Shown here one piece after another: positions 9,419-17,571 of a stretch of DNA of 64,000 nt. Below the pieces are notes generated by a model, which saw nothing but the letters and a program-made list of their open reading frames with translations, was not told where the DNA came from and searched no databases. The stretch comes from Rhizobiales bacterium CCH3-A5 (GTDB taxonomy: Bacteria; Pseudomonadota; Alphaproteobacteria; Rhizobiales; Beijerinckiaceae): positions 62,001 through 126,000 of the forward strand of contig LSIB01000136.1 in NCBI GenBank assembly GCA_001556025.1. Reading direction: 5' to 3'. The translations under genes were made by a program, and so were the position numbers. How positions within the stretch are numbered: the first letter of the stretch is position 1; the number at the start of each line of letters is the position of its first letter.

Positions 9419-10342
9419 TCAATTCCTCCGCTGCGGATCGACAAGGTCGCGCACGCCGTCGCCCAGCAGGTTGAAGCAGAACACGGCGATCATCAGCGCA
9501 AGACCGGGGAAGAAGGCGATCCACCATTCGCCCGAGACGATGAAGCTCGCGCCTTCCGCCACCATGATCCCCCATTCCGGCGTCGGCGGGCGCACGCCGA
9601 GTCCGATGAAGGAGAGGCCGGCGGCGTTCAGGATGGCGTAGCCCATGGTCAGCGACATCTGCACCGCCATGATCGGCATGATGTTGGGCAGGACCTGCGT
9701 CAACAGCAGCCGCCAGTCGGAATTTCCGGAGAGACGCGCCGCCTGCACGAAGCCGGCCTCGCGCCGGACGTTGGCCTCGGCCCGCGCCACGCGAGCATAG
9801 AGCGGGAAATTGATGATCGCGGTCGCCAGCACGATGTTGCCGACGGAATTGCCGAGCGCCGCCACGATGCCCATTGCCAGCACGAAGAGCGGGAACGCCA
9901 TGATCGTGTCGGCGATGCGGCCGACGACCTTGTCGATCCAGCCGCCGAAGAAGCCCGCCATCACGCCCGCCAGCCCGCCCATGACGAAGACGAGCGCGAC
10001 GGAGGCGACAGCGATGGTGAAGTCCAGCCGCGTCGCCACGATGACCCGGCTGAAGATGTCGCGCCCGAGTTGGTCGGTGCCGAACCAGTGCCGCGCGCTC
10101 GGCCCCTGCAACGCGGCGTTGGTGTTGCTCGCCAGCGGGTCGTAGGGAACGATCGACGGCCCGAAGATCGCCGCGAACAGGATCAGCGCGAACAGCCCGA
10201 AGGCGAGCCCCGTGACCGGGTTTTCGGCGACGATGTGCCTGGCATGCGCCCAGATGCTGGTCGAGGGTGGGGCGTCGAACCGCAAGGCCACGACAGAGTC
10301 GGCCGCTGCGGCTTCGGCGGGCACGGGCTCGATCTTGCTCAT
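9419..10342 (-). CDS. ABC transporter permease, DppC type
   Basis: A 307-residue inner-membrane permease of the DppC/OppC type with about six membrane segments, an N-terminal cytoplasmic tail and a GPSARHWFGTDQLGRDIFSR motif near residue 90. The EAA-loop region is near FVQAARLSGNSDWRLL. I chose ATG 10342 because GGTGA lies just upstream; GTG 10351 adds three residues. It is co-transcribed with the DppB-type permease and the fused ATPase. Confidence 0.92.
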   Translation of the reverse strand: MSKIEPVPAEAAAADSVVALRFDAPPSTSIWAHARHIVAENPVTGLAFGLFALILFAAIFGPSIVPYDPLASNTNAALQGPSARHWFGTDQLGRDIFSRVIVATRLDFTIAVASVALVFVMGGLAGVMAGFFGGWIDKVVGRIADTIMAFPLFVLAMGIVAALGNSVGNIVLATAIINFPLYARVARAEANVRREAGFVQAARLSGNSDWRLLLTQVLPNIMPIMAVQMSLTMGYAILNAAGLSFIGLGVRPPTPEWGIMVAEGASFIVSGEWWIAFFPGLALMIAVFCFNLLGDGVRDLVDPQRRN

Positions 10343-10354
10343 ATCGTTCACCGC

Positions 10355-11368
10355 TCAGCCCTCCAGCCGGACGCGGGGGTCGATCACGCCGTAGAGCACG
10401 TCGATCATCAGGTTCAGCGCGACGTAGAGGATCGCCATGGTCAGGACGAAGCCCTGGATCGGCGCATAGTCCGAGGCGATCAGCGCCTCGACCGCATAGG
10501 AGCCGACGCCGGGCCATGCGAAGACCTTCTCGACCAGCACATTCGCGCCGAGCAGGAAGGAGAACACCATGCCGAGCGTGGTCACGACCGGCAGCATCGC
10601 GTTCCTGAAGGCATAGGTGCCGATGACCTTCCCGCCGGAGAGCCCGCTGGCGCGGGCCGTGCGGACGAAATCGGCCCCGAGCACGGCCAGCATGGAGGCC
10701 CGCGTCATCCGGGTGATCGGCGCGAGCGAGAAGATGCCGAGCGTCAGCGCCGGCAGGATGAGCTGCGAGAAGGCGGCGCGAAAGGTCTCCCATTCGCCCG
10801 CCAGCAGGCTGTCGATCAGGAACAGCCCGGTTACGCGCGGCGGCTCGGAGGCGAAGACGTCGAGCCGGCCGAGCGGTGCCGGCGACCAGCCGAGGAGGAA
10901 GTAGAACACATAAACCAGCAGAAGCCCGGTGAAGAACACTGGCAGCGAGACGCCGGCCGTCGCCACCACGCGGCAGAGATGATCTATCCAGGAGCCCTGC
11001 CTGACCGCCGCCAGCACGCCGAGCGGCAGCGCCACCGCCATGGCGAGCAAGAGCCCCGCCAGCGTCAGTTCGGCCGAGGCCGGCAACCTCGCCGCCAGAT
11101 CCTTCGTCACCGGCTGGCCCGTCGTCAGCGACTGGCCGAGATCGCCTTTCACCAGCGCCGTGACATAGGAGACGAACTGGACCGGCAGCGGCTGGTCGAG
11201 CCCGAGCTTCGAGCGGATTTCGATGATCGCCTGCGGCGAGGCGGCCGGCCCCGCGAAGTAAGCCGCCGTGTCGCCCGGCAGCACGCGGGTGAGCAGAAAC
11301 GTGACGATGATGACGCCGATGATCGACGGGATCGTCGTCATCAGGCGCTGGCCGATCAGGCGGAGCAT
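10355..11368 (-). CDS. ABC transporter permease, DppB type
   Basis: A 337-residue permease whose start (MLRLIGQRLMTTIPSIIGV) and LPGDTAAYFAGPAAS segment are typical DppB/OppB. About six transmembrane segments follow, with the cytoplasmic loop DFVRTARASGLSGGKVIGTY. The gene is followed at 12 bases by the DppC-type gene. A palindromic repeat lies between it and the binding-protein gene upstream, which may lower its expression relative to the binding protein. Confidence 0.92.
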   Translation of the reverse strand: MLRLIGQRLMTTIPSIIGVIIVTFLLTRVLPGDTAAYFAGPAASPQAIIEIRSKLGLDQPLPVQFVSYVTALVKGDLGQSLTTGQPVTKDLAARLPASAELTLAGLLLAMAVALPLGVLAAVRQGSWIDHLCRVVATAGVSLPVFFTGLLLVYVFYFLLGWSPAPLGRLDVFASEPPRVTGLFLIDSLLAGEWETFRAAFSQLILPALTLGIFSLAPITRMTRASMLAVLGADFVRTARASGLSGGKVIGTYAFRNAMLPVVTTLGMVFSFLLGANVLVEKVFAWPGVGSYAVEALIASDYAPIQGFVLTMAILYVALNLMIDVLYGVIDPRVRLEG

Positions 11369-11396
11369 GGCGTCCCCATCTTGTCGGCCGACAAGC

Positions 11397-11484
11397 CGTC
11401 ATTGCGAGCGCAGCGAAGCAATCCAGAGGACGTGAAGAGCGCGGCCCTGAATTGCTTCGTCGGCTTCGCCTCCTCGCAATGACG
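11397..11484. repeat. Intergenic palindromic repeat (CGTCATTGCGAGCGCAGCGAAG type)
   Basis: It starts with CGTCATTGCGAG and ends with CTCGCAATGACG; the interior has GAAGCAATCC matched loosely by GAATTGCTTCG. It is a well-known dispersed intergenic element of Bradyrhizobium, Bosea and relatives (family knowledge). It lies inside an ABC operon between binding protein and permease, where a stem-loop can stabilise the upstream mRNA. Confidence 0.8.
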
Positions 11485-11501
11485 GGCGATGCTCGTCACC
11501 G

Positions 11502-13097
11502 TCACACGCCCTTCGTCAAATACCGGAAATCCGGCTCGCGGCAGGGCTGGAACTGGTAGCCGCCGATCGACTTCTGCAGCGCGACGTCATGCGTCGGCTG
11601 GTTGATCGGCACCATCGGCACCTCGGCGTTCACCAGCTTGATGAACTCGACGACATTGGCGTCATAGGCCGCCTTGTCGGGCGCGAAGCGGGCGGCGTCG
11701 ACAAGCTTGTCCAGCGCCGGATTCTGGTAGGCGGCGATATTGAAGATCGAGTTGTTGCCGTGCATCGTCCAGAACAGATAGTAGTCCGGATAGTCGAGCC
11801 AGCCGGCGAAGCGATTCAAGACCATCGGATTGGTCTTCTTGGCGATCTCGGTGCGGAAGTTCGCGCCCGGCACCTTGTTGATCTCGACTGTGATCCCTAT
11901 CGTCGACAGCGCCTCCTTGATCAGCACCGCCATCGGCTCGGCCACGGTCGCGTTGCCGGCGTCGAAATAGAGCGTCGTCGAGAACGGCCCGCCGGCCGCA
12001 TCGACCAGCGCCTTCGCCTTGGCTGTGTCGGAGGTGTAGGGAAACGGCTGCGGCCATGCGACCTTCGGCGTCGTGCCGCCCGCCATCGAGACGCCGCGGC
12101 CGAACAGCGAGGCCTGCAGGATCTTCTCATAGGGCATCACCCAGGCGACGGCCTGGCGCAGCCGGACATCCTTGAACGGCCCGACCTGCGTGTTGAGGTA
12201 GCAGCCCCAGACGCCGTTGGGGATCGGCACGCCGACGACGTTGACCTTGCCGGCGTCGAGCAGATCCTTGAAGTCCTTCGGCGGCAGCCCGTAGGACACG
12301 TCCGCGTCGCCGCGCTCCATCAGCGCGCGCCGCGTCGAGGGCGAGGCGATGTCGCGCGCGATGATGCGGCGCAGTTGCGGCAGCTTGCCGGATTTCCAGG
12401 CGTCGTTGCGGACATAGATGGTCTCGACGCCGGGCTTCCAGCTTTCGACCTTGTAGGCGCCGCCGCCGGCGATGTTGTTCTTCAGATATTCCTTCGCATG
12501 CGGATCGCCGCCGGAATTGGCGATGGCGAGCTCCGAATCGAAGACGAAGGGGATCGTGACCGCGAGATTCGGCAGAGTCATCTTGTCCTTGCGGACGAAG
12601 TCGACCCGGAAGGTGTTGTCGTCGACGACGACGAACTGCTCGGGCTTCTCAAGCGAGCCGGCGTTCATCTGCGTGGTGGCGAAGCCGCCGATCGTGCAGG
12701 CCCGGTCAAGCGACCATTTGACGTCCTTGGCGGTCACCTTGCGGCCGGAATGGAAGGTCGCATCCCGCAGCTTGAAGGTGCAGCTCATGCCGTCGGACGC
12801 AACCTGCCAGCTCTCGGCCAGCTCGCCCTCGAGCTCGCCCATCGAGACCTGGTTGCCGCCGCCGGTCGGGATCGGCACCGGCTTGAAGCGCAGCAGCCTG
12901 TCGTAGCAGTTCAGCGCCACGCCGTTGACCGGCTGCGACGAACCGATGCCCTGCATGTCGAGGCTGTTGGGGCCGTATTCCTGCACCAGCAGGAGGGTCT
13001 CGGCGCGGCTCGGTGCCTGCGCCTGCGCGCCGCCGGAGCGCGCGACGAAGGGCATGCTGAGGCCGGCGGCGATGGCGGTGCGGCGTGTGATGGTCAT
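11502..13097 (-). CDS. ABC transporter substrate-binding protein, family 5 (peptide/nickel type)
   Basis: A 531-residue periplasmic protein with a TAT-like signal (TRRTAIAAGLSMPFVARS, cleavage probably after AQA). The mature part shows family-5 features: SMGELEGELAESWQVASDGM, LRDATFHSGRKVTAKDVKWS and the FKDVRLRQAVAWVMPYEKIL motif. It delivers solute to the DppB/DppC-type permease encoded downstream. The ligand is unknown; family-5 proteins bind peptides, opines, Ni chelates and small amides. Linkage to atzH suggests a ureide-like ligand, which is inference. Confidence 0.92.
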   Translation of the reverse strand: MTITRRTAIAAGLSMPFVARSGGAQAQAPSRAETLLLVQEYGPNSLDMQGIGSSQPVNGVALNCYDRLLRFKPVPIPTGGGNQVSMGELEGELAESWQVASDGMSCTFKLRDATFHSGRKVTAKDVKWSLDRACTIGGFATTQMNAGSLEKPEQFVVVDDNTFRVDFVRKDKMTLPNLAVTIPFVFDSELAIANSGGDPHAKEYLKNNIAGGGAYKVESWKPGVETIYVRNDAWKSGKLPQLRRIIARDIASPSTRRALMERGDADVSYGLPPKDFKDLLDAGKVNVVGVPIPNGVWGCYLNTQVGPFKDVRLRQAVAWVMPYEKILQASLFGRGVSMAGGTTPKVAWPQPFPYTSDTAKAKALVDAAGGPFSTTLYFDAGNATVAEPMAVLIKEALSTIGITVEINKVPGANFRTEIAKKTNPMVLNRFAGWLDYPDYYLFWTMHGNNSIFNIAAYQNPALDKLVDAARFAPDKAAYDANVVEFIKLVNAEVPMVPINQPTHDVALQKSIGGYQFQPCREPDFRYLTKGV

Positions 13098-13430
13098 GCT
13101 CGTGCCCTTCGATGAACGTCTGGATTGGCGTGACTCTGCTCGATGGGGCTATGCACGGAGCATGCCGGACCATGCGCGATCACCAGCCGGCGTCAGAGCC
13201 GGCAGGTCGAAGGCGGGAGATTGGCTGAACATGGCGTGACCCCATCAGGCGAGGGAAGACGCCATCGTCGAAGCACGGAACGTGCCAAAACTTATAATGT
13301 TGATATCAAAGAGAAAATTACAAAATCAACTAAGTTCGCCAGCATTCTCGCATGCAACATGTATGCATGGCGCCACAATATGACTTTTATTTAATCATAC
13401 ATGCACTCCGCGGCCGCCGAGGATGTCAGC
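13098..13430. other. Non-coding gap of 333 bp with an AT-rich patch
   Basis: No gene is supported here. About 13286-13340 is unusually AT-rich for this genome (CTTATAATGTTGATATC and onward), and ATGCA-type elements cluster around 13350-13406. It probably holds the promoter of the binding-protein operon and the end of the TRAP permease transcript. I see no strong terminator. Confidence 0.6.
13352..13368. promoter_or_regulatory. GntR-like operator, site 2 (ATGCA-N7-TGCAT)
   Basis: ATGCA-ACATGTA-TGCAT is an inverted repeat about 260 bases upstream of the family-5 binding-protein gene. Its right half TGTATGCAT is identical to that of site 1. A further CATACATGCA lies at 13395-13404. The distance from the start is large, so a long leader would have to be assumed. 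Confidence 0.4.
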
Positions 13431-15365
13431 TCAGGCTGGGTTCGGCGGCGTCGCATCAGACCTCGCCGGCAAGGCCGCCCGGTCGCGTCCCGGCCATTGG
13501 GCGGCGACCACGATCAGCACGAGCGCGAGTCCGATCAGGTCGGTCACCCAGTCGGGCTTGACCAGGCAGAACGCCGTCGCGATCAGCACGGCGCGTTCCC
13601 ACAGCGTCGCCCGGCGCAGCAGATAGCCCTGCAGCCCGGCCGCGAGCAGCCCAATGCCGACAGTGGAGAGGATGAACCGCCAGATGATCGTCGGCCAGTC
13701 GCCAATCATCAGCAGCGCCGGCTCGTAGACGAACATGAAGGGCACGATGAAGCCGGCGCAGCCGATCTTCACCGCCGCCCAGCCGCTCGCCCAGAGATCG
13801 GCCTTGGCAAGTCCAGCGGCCGCATAGACCGCCAGCGCGACCGGCGGCGTAATCGCCGACAGGATCGCGAAATAGAACGCGAACATATGGGCGGCCGGCG
13901 TGACGACGCCGAGCTTGATCAGCGCCGGCACGAGCAGCGATGTCATTACGATGTAGGCCGGCGTCGTCGGCATGCCCATGCCGAGCACGATACCGGCGAC
14001 CGCCGTCAGCAGCAGCGCCAGAAGCAGGTAGTTCTGCGCCAGTCCCAGGACGGCCTGCGTGAAGACGATGCCGGCGCCCGTCAGCGCGACGACACCGATG
14101 ACGATGCCGGCGCAGGCGCAGGCCAGCGCCACGGCGAGCGCATTGCGCGCCCCATCGATCATCGCGTCGATGATGATCGGGAGCCGGACGTTGACCCGCG
14201 TCGAGGCCCGCAGTGCCGCGACCGGGAAGCACAGAAGCGTGCCCGCCAGCGCCGCCAGCGGCGCGCTGTAGCCCGAGTAGAGCACGACGAGGATCGTCGC
14301 CACCGGGATGAACAGGTGCCCGCGCTCGCGCAGAGTCGTCGATAGCACGGGCAGTTCGCTGCGTGGCACGCCCATGATGCCGTGGCGCTTGGCCTCGAAA
14401 TGCACGGCGGCGAAACAGGCGACGTAATAGAGGATCGCCGGGATCAGCGCCCAGATGATGATCTGGCCATAGGAGACCGACAGGAACTCGGCCATGACGA
14501 AAGCGGCCGCCCCCATGATCGGCGGCATGATCTGCCCGCCCGTCGAGGCCACCGCCTCGACGCCGGCGGCGAAATGCGGCTTGAATCCGGTGCGTTTCAT
14601 CAGCGGAATGGAGATCGGCCCGTCGACCATGACATTGGCGACCGCGCTGCCCGAGATCGTGCCGAACAGGCTCGACGACACCACCGAGACCTTGCCCGGC
14701 CCGCCGGCCGTATGCCCGGTCAGCGACAGCGCGAAATCCATGAAGAGCTGGCCCGTGCCGGTGCGCTCCATGAAGGAGCCGAACAGCACGAAGATCATGA
14801 CATAGGCCGCCGAGATGCCGAGCGGCGCGCCGAAGATGCCCTCCGTCGTCATGAAGAGCTGGTCGAGCAGCCGCTCCGGCTCGACCTTGGCGAAGAACAG
14901 GGCGTAGCAGAGGAAGACGATCGCTGTGATCGGCAGCGCCCAGCCGATCAGCCGCCTTGTCGCCTCCATGATCAGGACGACCAGCAGCACCGCCATCGCC
15001 TTGTCGGCAAGCGACAGATCATCGACGTAGTAGATGCGGTTGACGATGTAGTCGTAGTTCCAGAACAGGTAGCTGACCGGTGCGACCGCCAATATCAGCA
15101 GCACATAGTCGAGCAGCGACGGCGCCGCGTTCGTCCCGGCCCTGCGATAGATCAGGAAGGTCAGCGCCAGCGCGAACAGCAGGTGCGTGCCGCGGAAGAT
15201 GATCGCCTCCGGCGTGCCCTGCCCGCCCAGCGCCGGAGGCAGGATCACCCAGATATGATAGAGCGCCATCGACACGGCGATGACCGCCGTCACCAGCCGG
15301 ATGATCCCGGCATGGCTCAGATCGAACCGGAATTCGGGTTTTGGAACTGCGATGTCCGCTTGCAT
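13431..15365 (-). CDS. TRAP transporter fused 4TM/12TM permease (DctQ-DctM type)
   Basis: A 644-residue membrane protein in which a small DctQ-like N-terminal part (four segments, to about residue 150) is fused to the large DctM-like part, as is usual in TAXI-type TRAP systems. Conserved elements include FGTISGSAVANVMVDG, the GGQIMPPIMGAAAFVMAEF helix, and GMGMPTTPAYIVM with its second pore motif. It uses an ion gradient for uptake with the periplasmic TAXI protein encoded upstream. ATG 15365 is my choice; a TTG at 15389 is in frame. Confidence 0.92.
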   Translation of the reverse strand: MQADIAVPKPEFRFDLSHAGIIRLVTAVIAVSMALYHIWVILPPALGGQGTPEAIIFRGTHLLFALALTFLIYRRAGTNAAPSLLDYVLLILAVAPVSYLFWNYDYIVNRIYYVDDLSLADKAMAVLLVVLIMEATRRLIGWALPITAIVFLCYALFFAKVEPERLLDQLFMTTEGIFGAPLGISAAYVMIFVLFGSFMERTGTGQLFMDFALSLTGHTAGGPGKVSVVSSSLFGTISGSAVANVMVDGPISIPLMKRTGFKPHFAAGVEAVASTGGQIMPPIMGAAAFVMAEFLSVSYGQIIIWALIPAILYYVACFAAVHFEAKRHGIMGVPRSELPVLSTTLRERGHLFIPVATILVVLYSGYSAPLAALAGTLLCFPVAALRASTRVNVRLPIIIDAMIDGARNALAVALACACAGIVIGVVALTGAGIVFTQAVLGLAQNYLLLALLLTAVAGIVLGMGMPTTPAYIVMTSLLVPALIKLGVVTPAAHMFAFYFAILSAITPPVALAVYAAAGLAKADLWASGWAAVKIGCAGFIVPFMFVYEPALLMIGDWPTIIWRFILSTVGIGLLAAGLQGYLLRRATLWERAVLIATAFCLVKPDWVTDLIGLALVLIVVAAQWPGRDRAALPARSDATPPNPA

Positions 15366-15526
15366 CTTGTCCAAGGCGCATGGCTCCAAGGTCTATCCCG
15401 AAGCAGGGGCCGGCCACGCGCAAGGCGCGGCGGCGGGCCGCAGGGAGGCGGCCGGGTCAGTGCAAAAAAGGGCGGAGAGCGCGCGCGGGTTGCCCGGCGC
15501 GCGCAGTCAGAGCGTCATCGGCCTGG

Positions 15527-16483
15527 TTACTTCGAGGCCACCGTGATCCCGGCTTCCTTGTAGAATCGGGCCGCGCCCGGATGGAACGGCACGCCGACAT
15601 CCTCGGCCATGACCTTCGGCGTCAGGCCGGCCAGCGCCTTGCTGGTCGCGGTCAGCGCCGGCACGTTGTCGGCGATCGCCTTGGTCATGGCGTAGACCTG
15701 ATCGGCCGGCAGCTTGCAGGAGGCGACTATGTGGGTGGCGTAGCCAATCACCTTCACATCCTGCTCCTGCTTGGGATAGGTGCCCTTGGGCACCGTCACC
15801 AGCGTGTAGCCGGGGTTGAGCTTCTTCATGCCGTCGAGATCGGCCGAGAGGTCGAGCAGCTTGATGTCGCGCGCCGAGGCGAGGTCCATGACCGCACCTG
15901 ACGGAATCGCGGTACCGAGCGAAAAGGCCTGGGCGTGGCCGTCCTTCACCTGTTCGACGGAGTCGGTGTAGGACACGAAGGACACCTTGACGTCGCTGTA
16001 GCTCAGGCCATGGACCTTGAGCAGTTGCCCGGTGATGAGCTCGCCGGTGTTGCCGCGCGGCTGGGTGGTGATCGCCTTGCCCTTCAGATCCTTGACCGTG
16101 TTTATCCCGGAATTCGCCGGCACCAGCATCTGGAAATACTGCGGGTAGAGCGACGCGATATTGCAGATGTTCTCGTGCTTCTTCGGGAACGGCGCGTTGC
16201 CGGCCAGCCCATCGACCGTCGAGATCGAGTTGCCGAAGCCGATTTCGGCCTTGCCGTCCTCGATGGCTCGGACATTGGCGATGCCGGCGCCGGGCAACGC
16301 CGAGACGCTGAGCCCCGGAACCGCCTTTTCCCACATGTCCTTGAGCTGACCGCCGAGCGGCACCCAGACGCCGCCCTGCGGGCCGGTCATCAACCGCATG
16401 TCGGCGGCCTGCGCGACGCCTGCCGTCGCGGCCAGACCAAGCGCAACGGCCGCAGCGATACGTATCCTGTTACAGATCGTCAT
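15527..16483 (-). CDS. TAXI-family TRAP transporter solute-binding protein
   Basis: A 318-residue secreted protein with a signal peptide (hydrophobic core AAAVALGLAATAGVA, cleavage near AQA-ADM). The mature start MRLMTGPQGGVWVPLGGQLKD and ALPGAGIANVRAIEDGKAEIGFGNS are diagnostic of the TAXI family, and TTQPRGNTGELI is the ligand-cleft loop. ATG 16483 is preceded by GGGAGGA. It is encoded 161 bases upstream of the TRAP permease. Ligands of TAXI proteins are mostly small dicarboxylates and amino acids such as glutamate; here the ligand is unknown. Confidence 0.92.
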   Translation of the reverse strand: MTICNRIRIAAAVALGLAATAGVAQAADMRLMTGPQGGVWVPLGGQLKDMWEKAVPGLSVSALPGAGIANVRAIEDGKAEIGFGNSISTVDGLAGNAPFPKKHENICNIASLYPQYFQMLVPANSGINTVKDLKGKAITTQPRGNTGELITGQLLKVHGLSYSDVKVSFVSYTDSVEQVKDGHAQAFSLGTAIPSGAVMDLASARDIKLLDLSADLDGMKKLNPGYTLVTVPKGTYPKQEQDVKVIGYATHIVASCKLPADQVYAMTKAIADNVPALTATSKALAGLTPKVMAEDVGVPFHPGAARFYKEAGITVASK

Positions 16484-16523
16484 GTCGTCATCCTCCCAGA
16501 TGCCATGTTGTTCCGACGCCATG

Positions 16524-16536
16524 TCTTTGCATGCAT
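16524..16536. promoter_or_regulatory. GntR-like operator, site 3 (TCTTTGCATGCAT)
   Basis: This 13-mer differs at one base from the right half of site 1 upstream of atzF (TCTTTGTATGCAT). It contains the palindrome TGCATGCA and sits 41-53 bases upstream of the TAXI binding-protein start, a normal operator position. Confidence 0.45.
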
Positions 16537-16645
16537 GTGCGTTCGGCGACCGCGGCGCACCGGAGTGCGACCGTTGCCATCACGCAGCTAAGCTACCGGC
16601 AGGCGACGGCGTGGCAAGGATTGTTTTGCGCGGCTGCGGCGGCCT

Positions 16646-17344
16646 TCAGGGCTGGCGGCCGATCAGCCTGTCCTCGACGTTCTGCAGATGTCGGCGCATG
16701 CCATCGGCGGCACCCGCCGCCTCGCGATGAGCGATGGCGTCGACGATGCGCTCGTGGTCGGCGAAACTGTGATGATCGGCAGGCGGCCGCAGATGGCTCG
16801 GGCGTGGCCGGCCCCAGGTCACGGCGCGGCGTACCGCGTTCAGCGTCTCCAGCAGCGCAAGCAGGATCGGGTTGTGCGCGGCTTCCGCGATCTGGTGGTG
16901 GAAGCGCGCGTCATAGGCCTCGTATTCGCGCCAGGTCGCGGCCGCGCGGCAGGCGGCGTTCAGCTCGGCGAGCGTCGCGATCTCCATGGCCGTGGCGTTG
17001 ATCGCGGCCAGCCGCGCGAGTTCGGGCTCCAGCCCGATACGCGCCCGCATCACCTGCAGCGGATTGCTGCGCTCGGCGAGGTCGGCGATGTCCAGAAGCT
17101 GCGGCGGACGCGGGCCGACGAACGTGCCCTTTCCGACCTGCCGCCAGAGCTGCCCTTCGCGCTCGAGCACCGCCAGACTGCGGCGTAGCTCCGTGCGCTT
17201 GACGCCGAGGAGTTCGGCGAGTTCGCGCTCGGGCGGCAGCCGCCCGTCCTCAGGCAGCTCGGCGGCGGCGAGATAGCCCGAGAGCTGCGTCAGCACGCCC
17301 GACATGGCGAGCGTGGGAGAGGCTTCGACTTGTCTGTCCAGCAT
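16646..17344 (-). CDS. GntR-family regulator (FadR/FCD type), second copy
   Basis: A 232-residue regulator with a winged helix-turn-helix (LPPERELAELLGVKRTELRRSLAVLEREG, about residues 35-65) and an FCD domain (residues about 95-225) with YDARFHHQIAEAAHNP and FADHERIVDAIAHRE carrying likely metal-binding Asp and His residues. Start ATG at 17344. It lies between the TAXI/TRAP genes downstream on the same strand and the divergent NitT-type ABC operon, so either or both may be its targets. Confidence 0.9.
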   Translation of the reverse strand: MLDRQVEASPTLAMSGVLTQLSGYLAAAELPEDGRLPPERELAELLGVKRTELRRSLAVLEREGQLWRQVGKGTFVGPRPPQLLDIADLAERSNPLQVMRARIGLEPELARLAAINATAMEIATLAELNAACRAAATWREYEAYDARFHHQIAEAAHNPILLALLETLNAVRRAVTWGRPRPSHLRPPADHHSFADHERIVDAIAHREAAGAADGMRRHLQNVEDRLIGRQP

Positions 17345-17475
17345 ACGTGACCGGGTCCAACGAAGAGGGATTCTTGATTTCACGGATTCGCGGCGATTGC
17401 AACCATTCGCGGATTGGTTGGGCCGATTCTGTCGATCCTGTCGACTTTGGTGCGCTGCAACGCGTGTTTTCAGCC

Positions 17476-17504
17476 TTGACAGGATCAATCGCCGCTCTGA
17501 CATT
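17476..17504 (+). promoter_or_regulatory. Candidate sigma-70 promoter of the NitT/TauT-type ABC operon
   Basis: TTGACA at 17476-17481 is a perfect -35 box. The element 17 bases on, GACATT at 17499-17504, is a weak -10. The palindrome at 17519-17530 would sit just after the start of transcription, a typical repressor position. Confidence 0.4.
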
Positions 17505-17518
17505 GGCCAAAATCGAAT

Positions 17519-17530
17519 TGGTTGCAACCA
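17519..17530. promoter_or_regulatory. Palindromic operator TGGTTGCAACCA
   Basis: A perfect 12-bp palindrome 41 bases upstream of the ABC binding-protein ATG. A second copy of most of it (TTGCAACCA) is at 17397-17405, close to the GntR start. Two copies in one divergent promoter region suggest it is the site for the adjacent GntR protein. Confidence 0.55.
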
Positions 17531-17571
17531 TAAGCGCCAATGAACAAGAACGCTCTGGGAGGAGCACCGAC

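Noticed and set aside
9417..11402. Extension of the fused ABC ATPase to a 1228-residue protein through the permease genes
   Set aside because: The extra 660 residues lie in another frame of the two permease genes and are Arg/Gly rich; the ATPase has its own ATG at 9416 directly after the permease stop.
7539..11482. Long plus-strand frames (700 and 470 codons) opposite the dipeptide-type ABC genes
   Set aside because: Same artefact: the minus strand carries clear Walker, signature and permease motifs, while the plus-strand products are Arg/His/Asp repeats without a fold.
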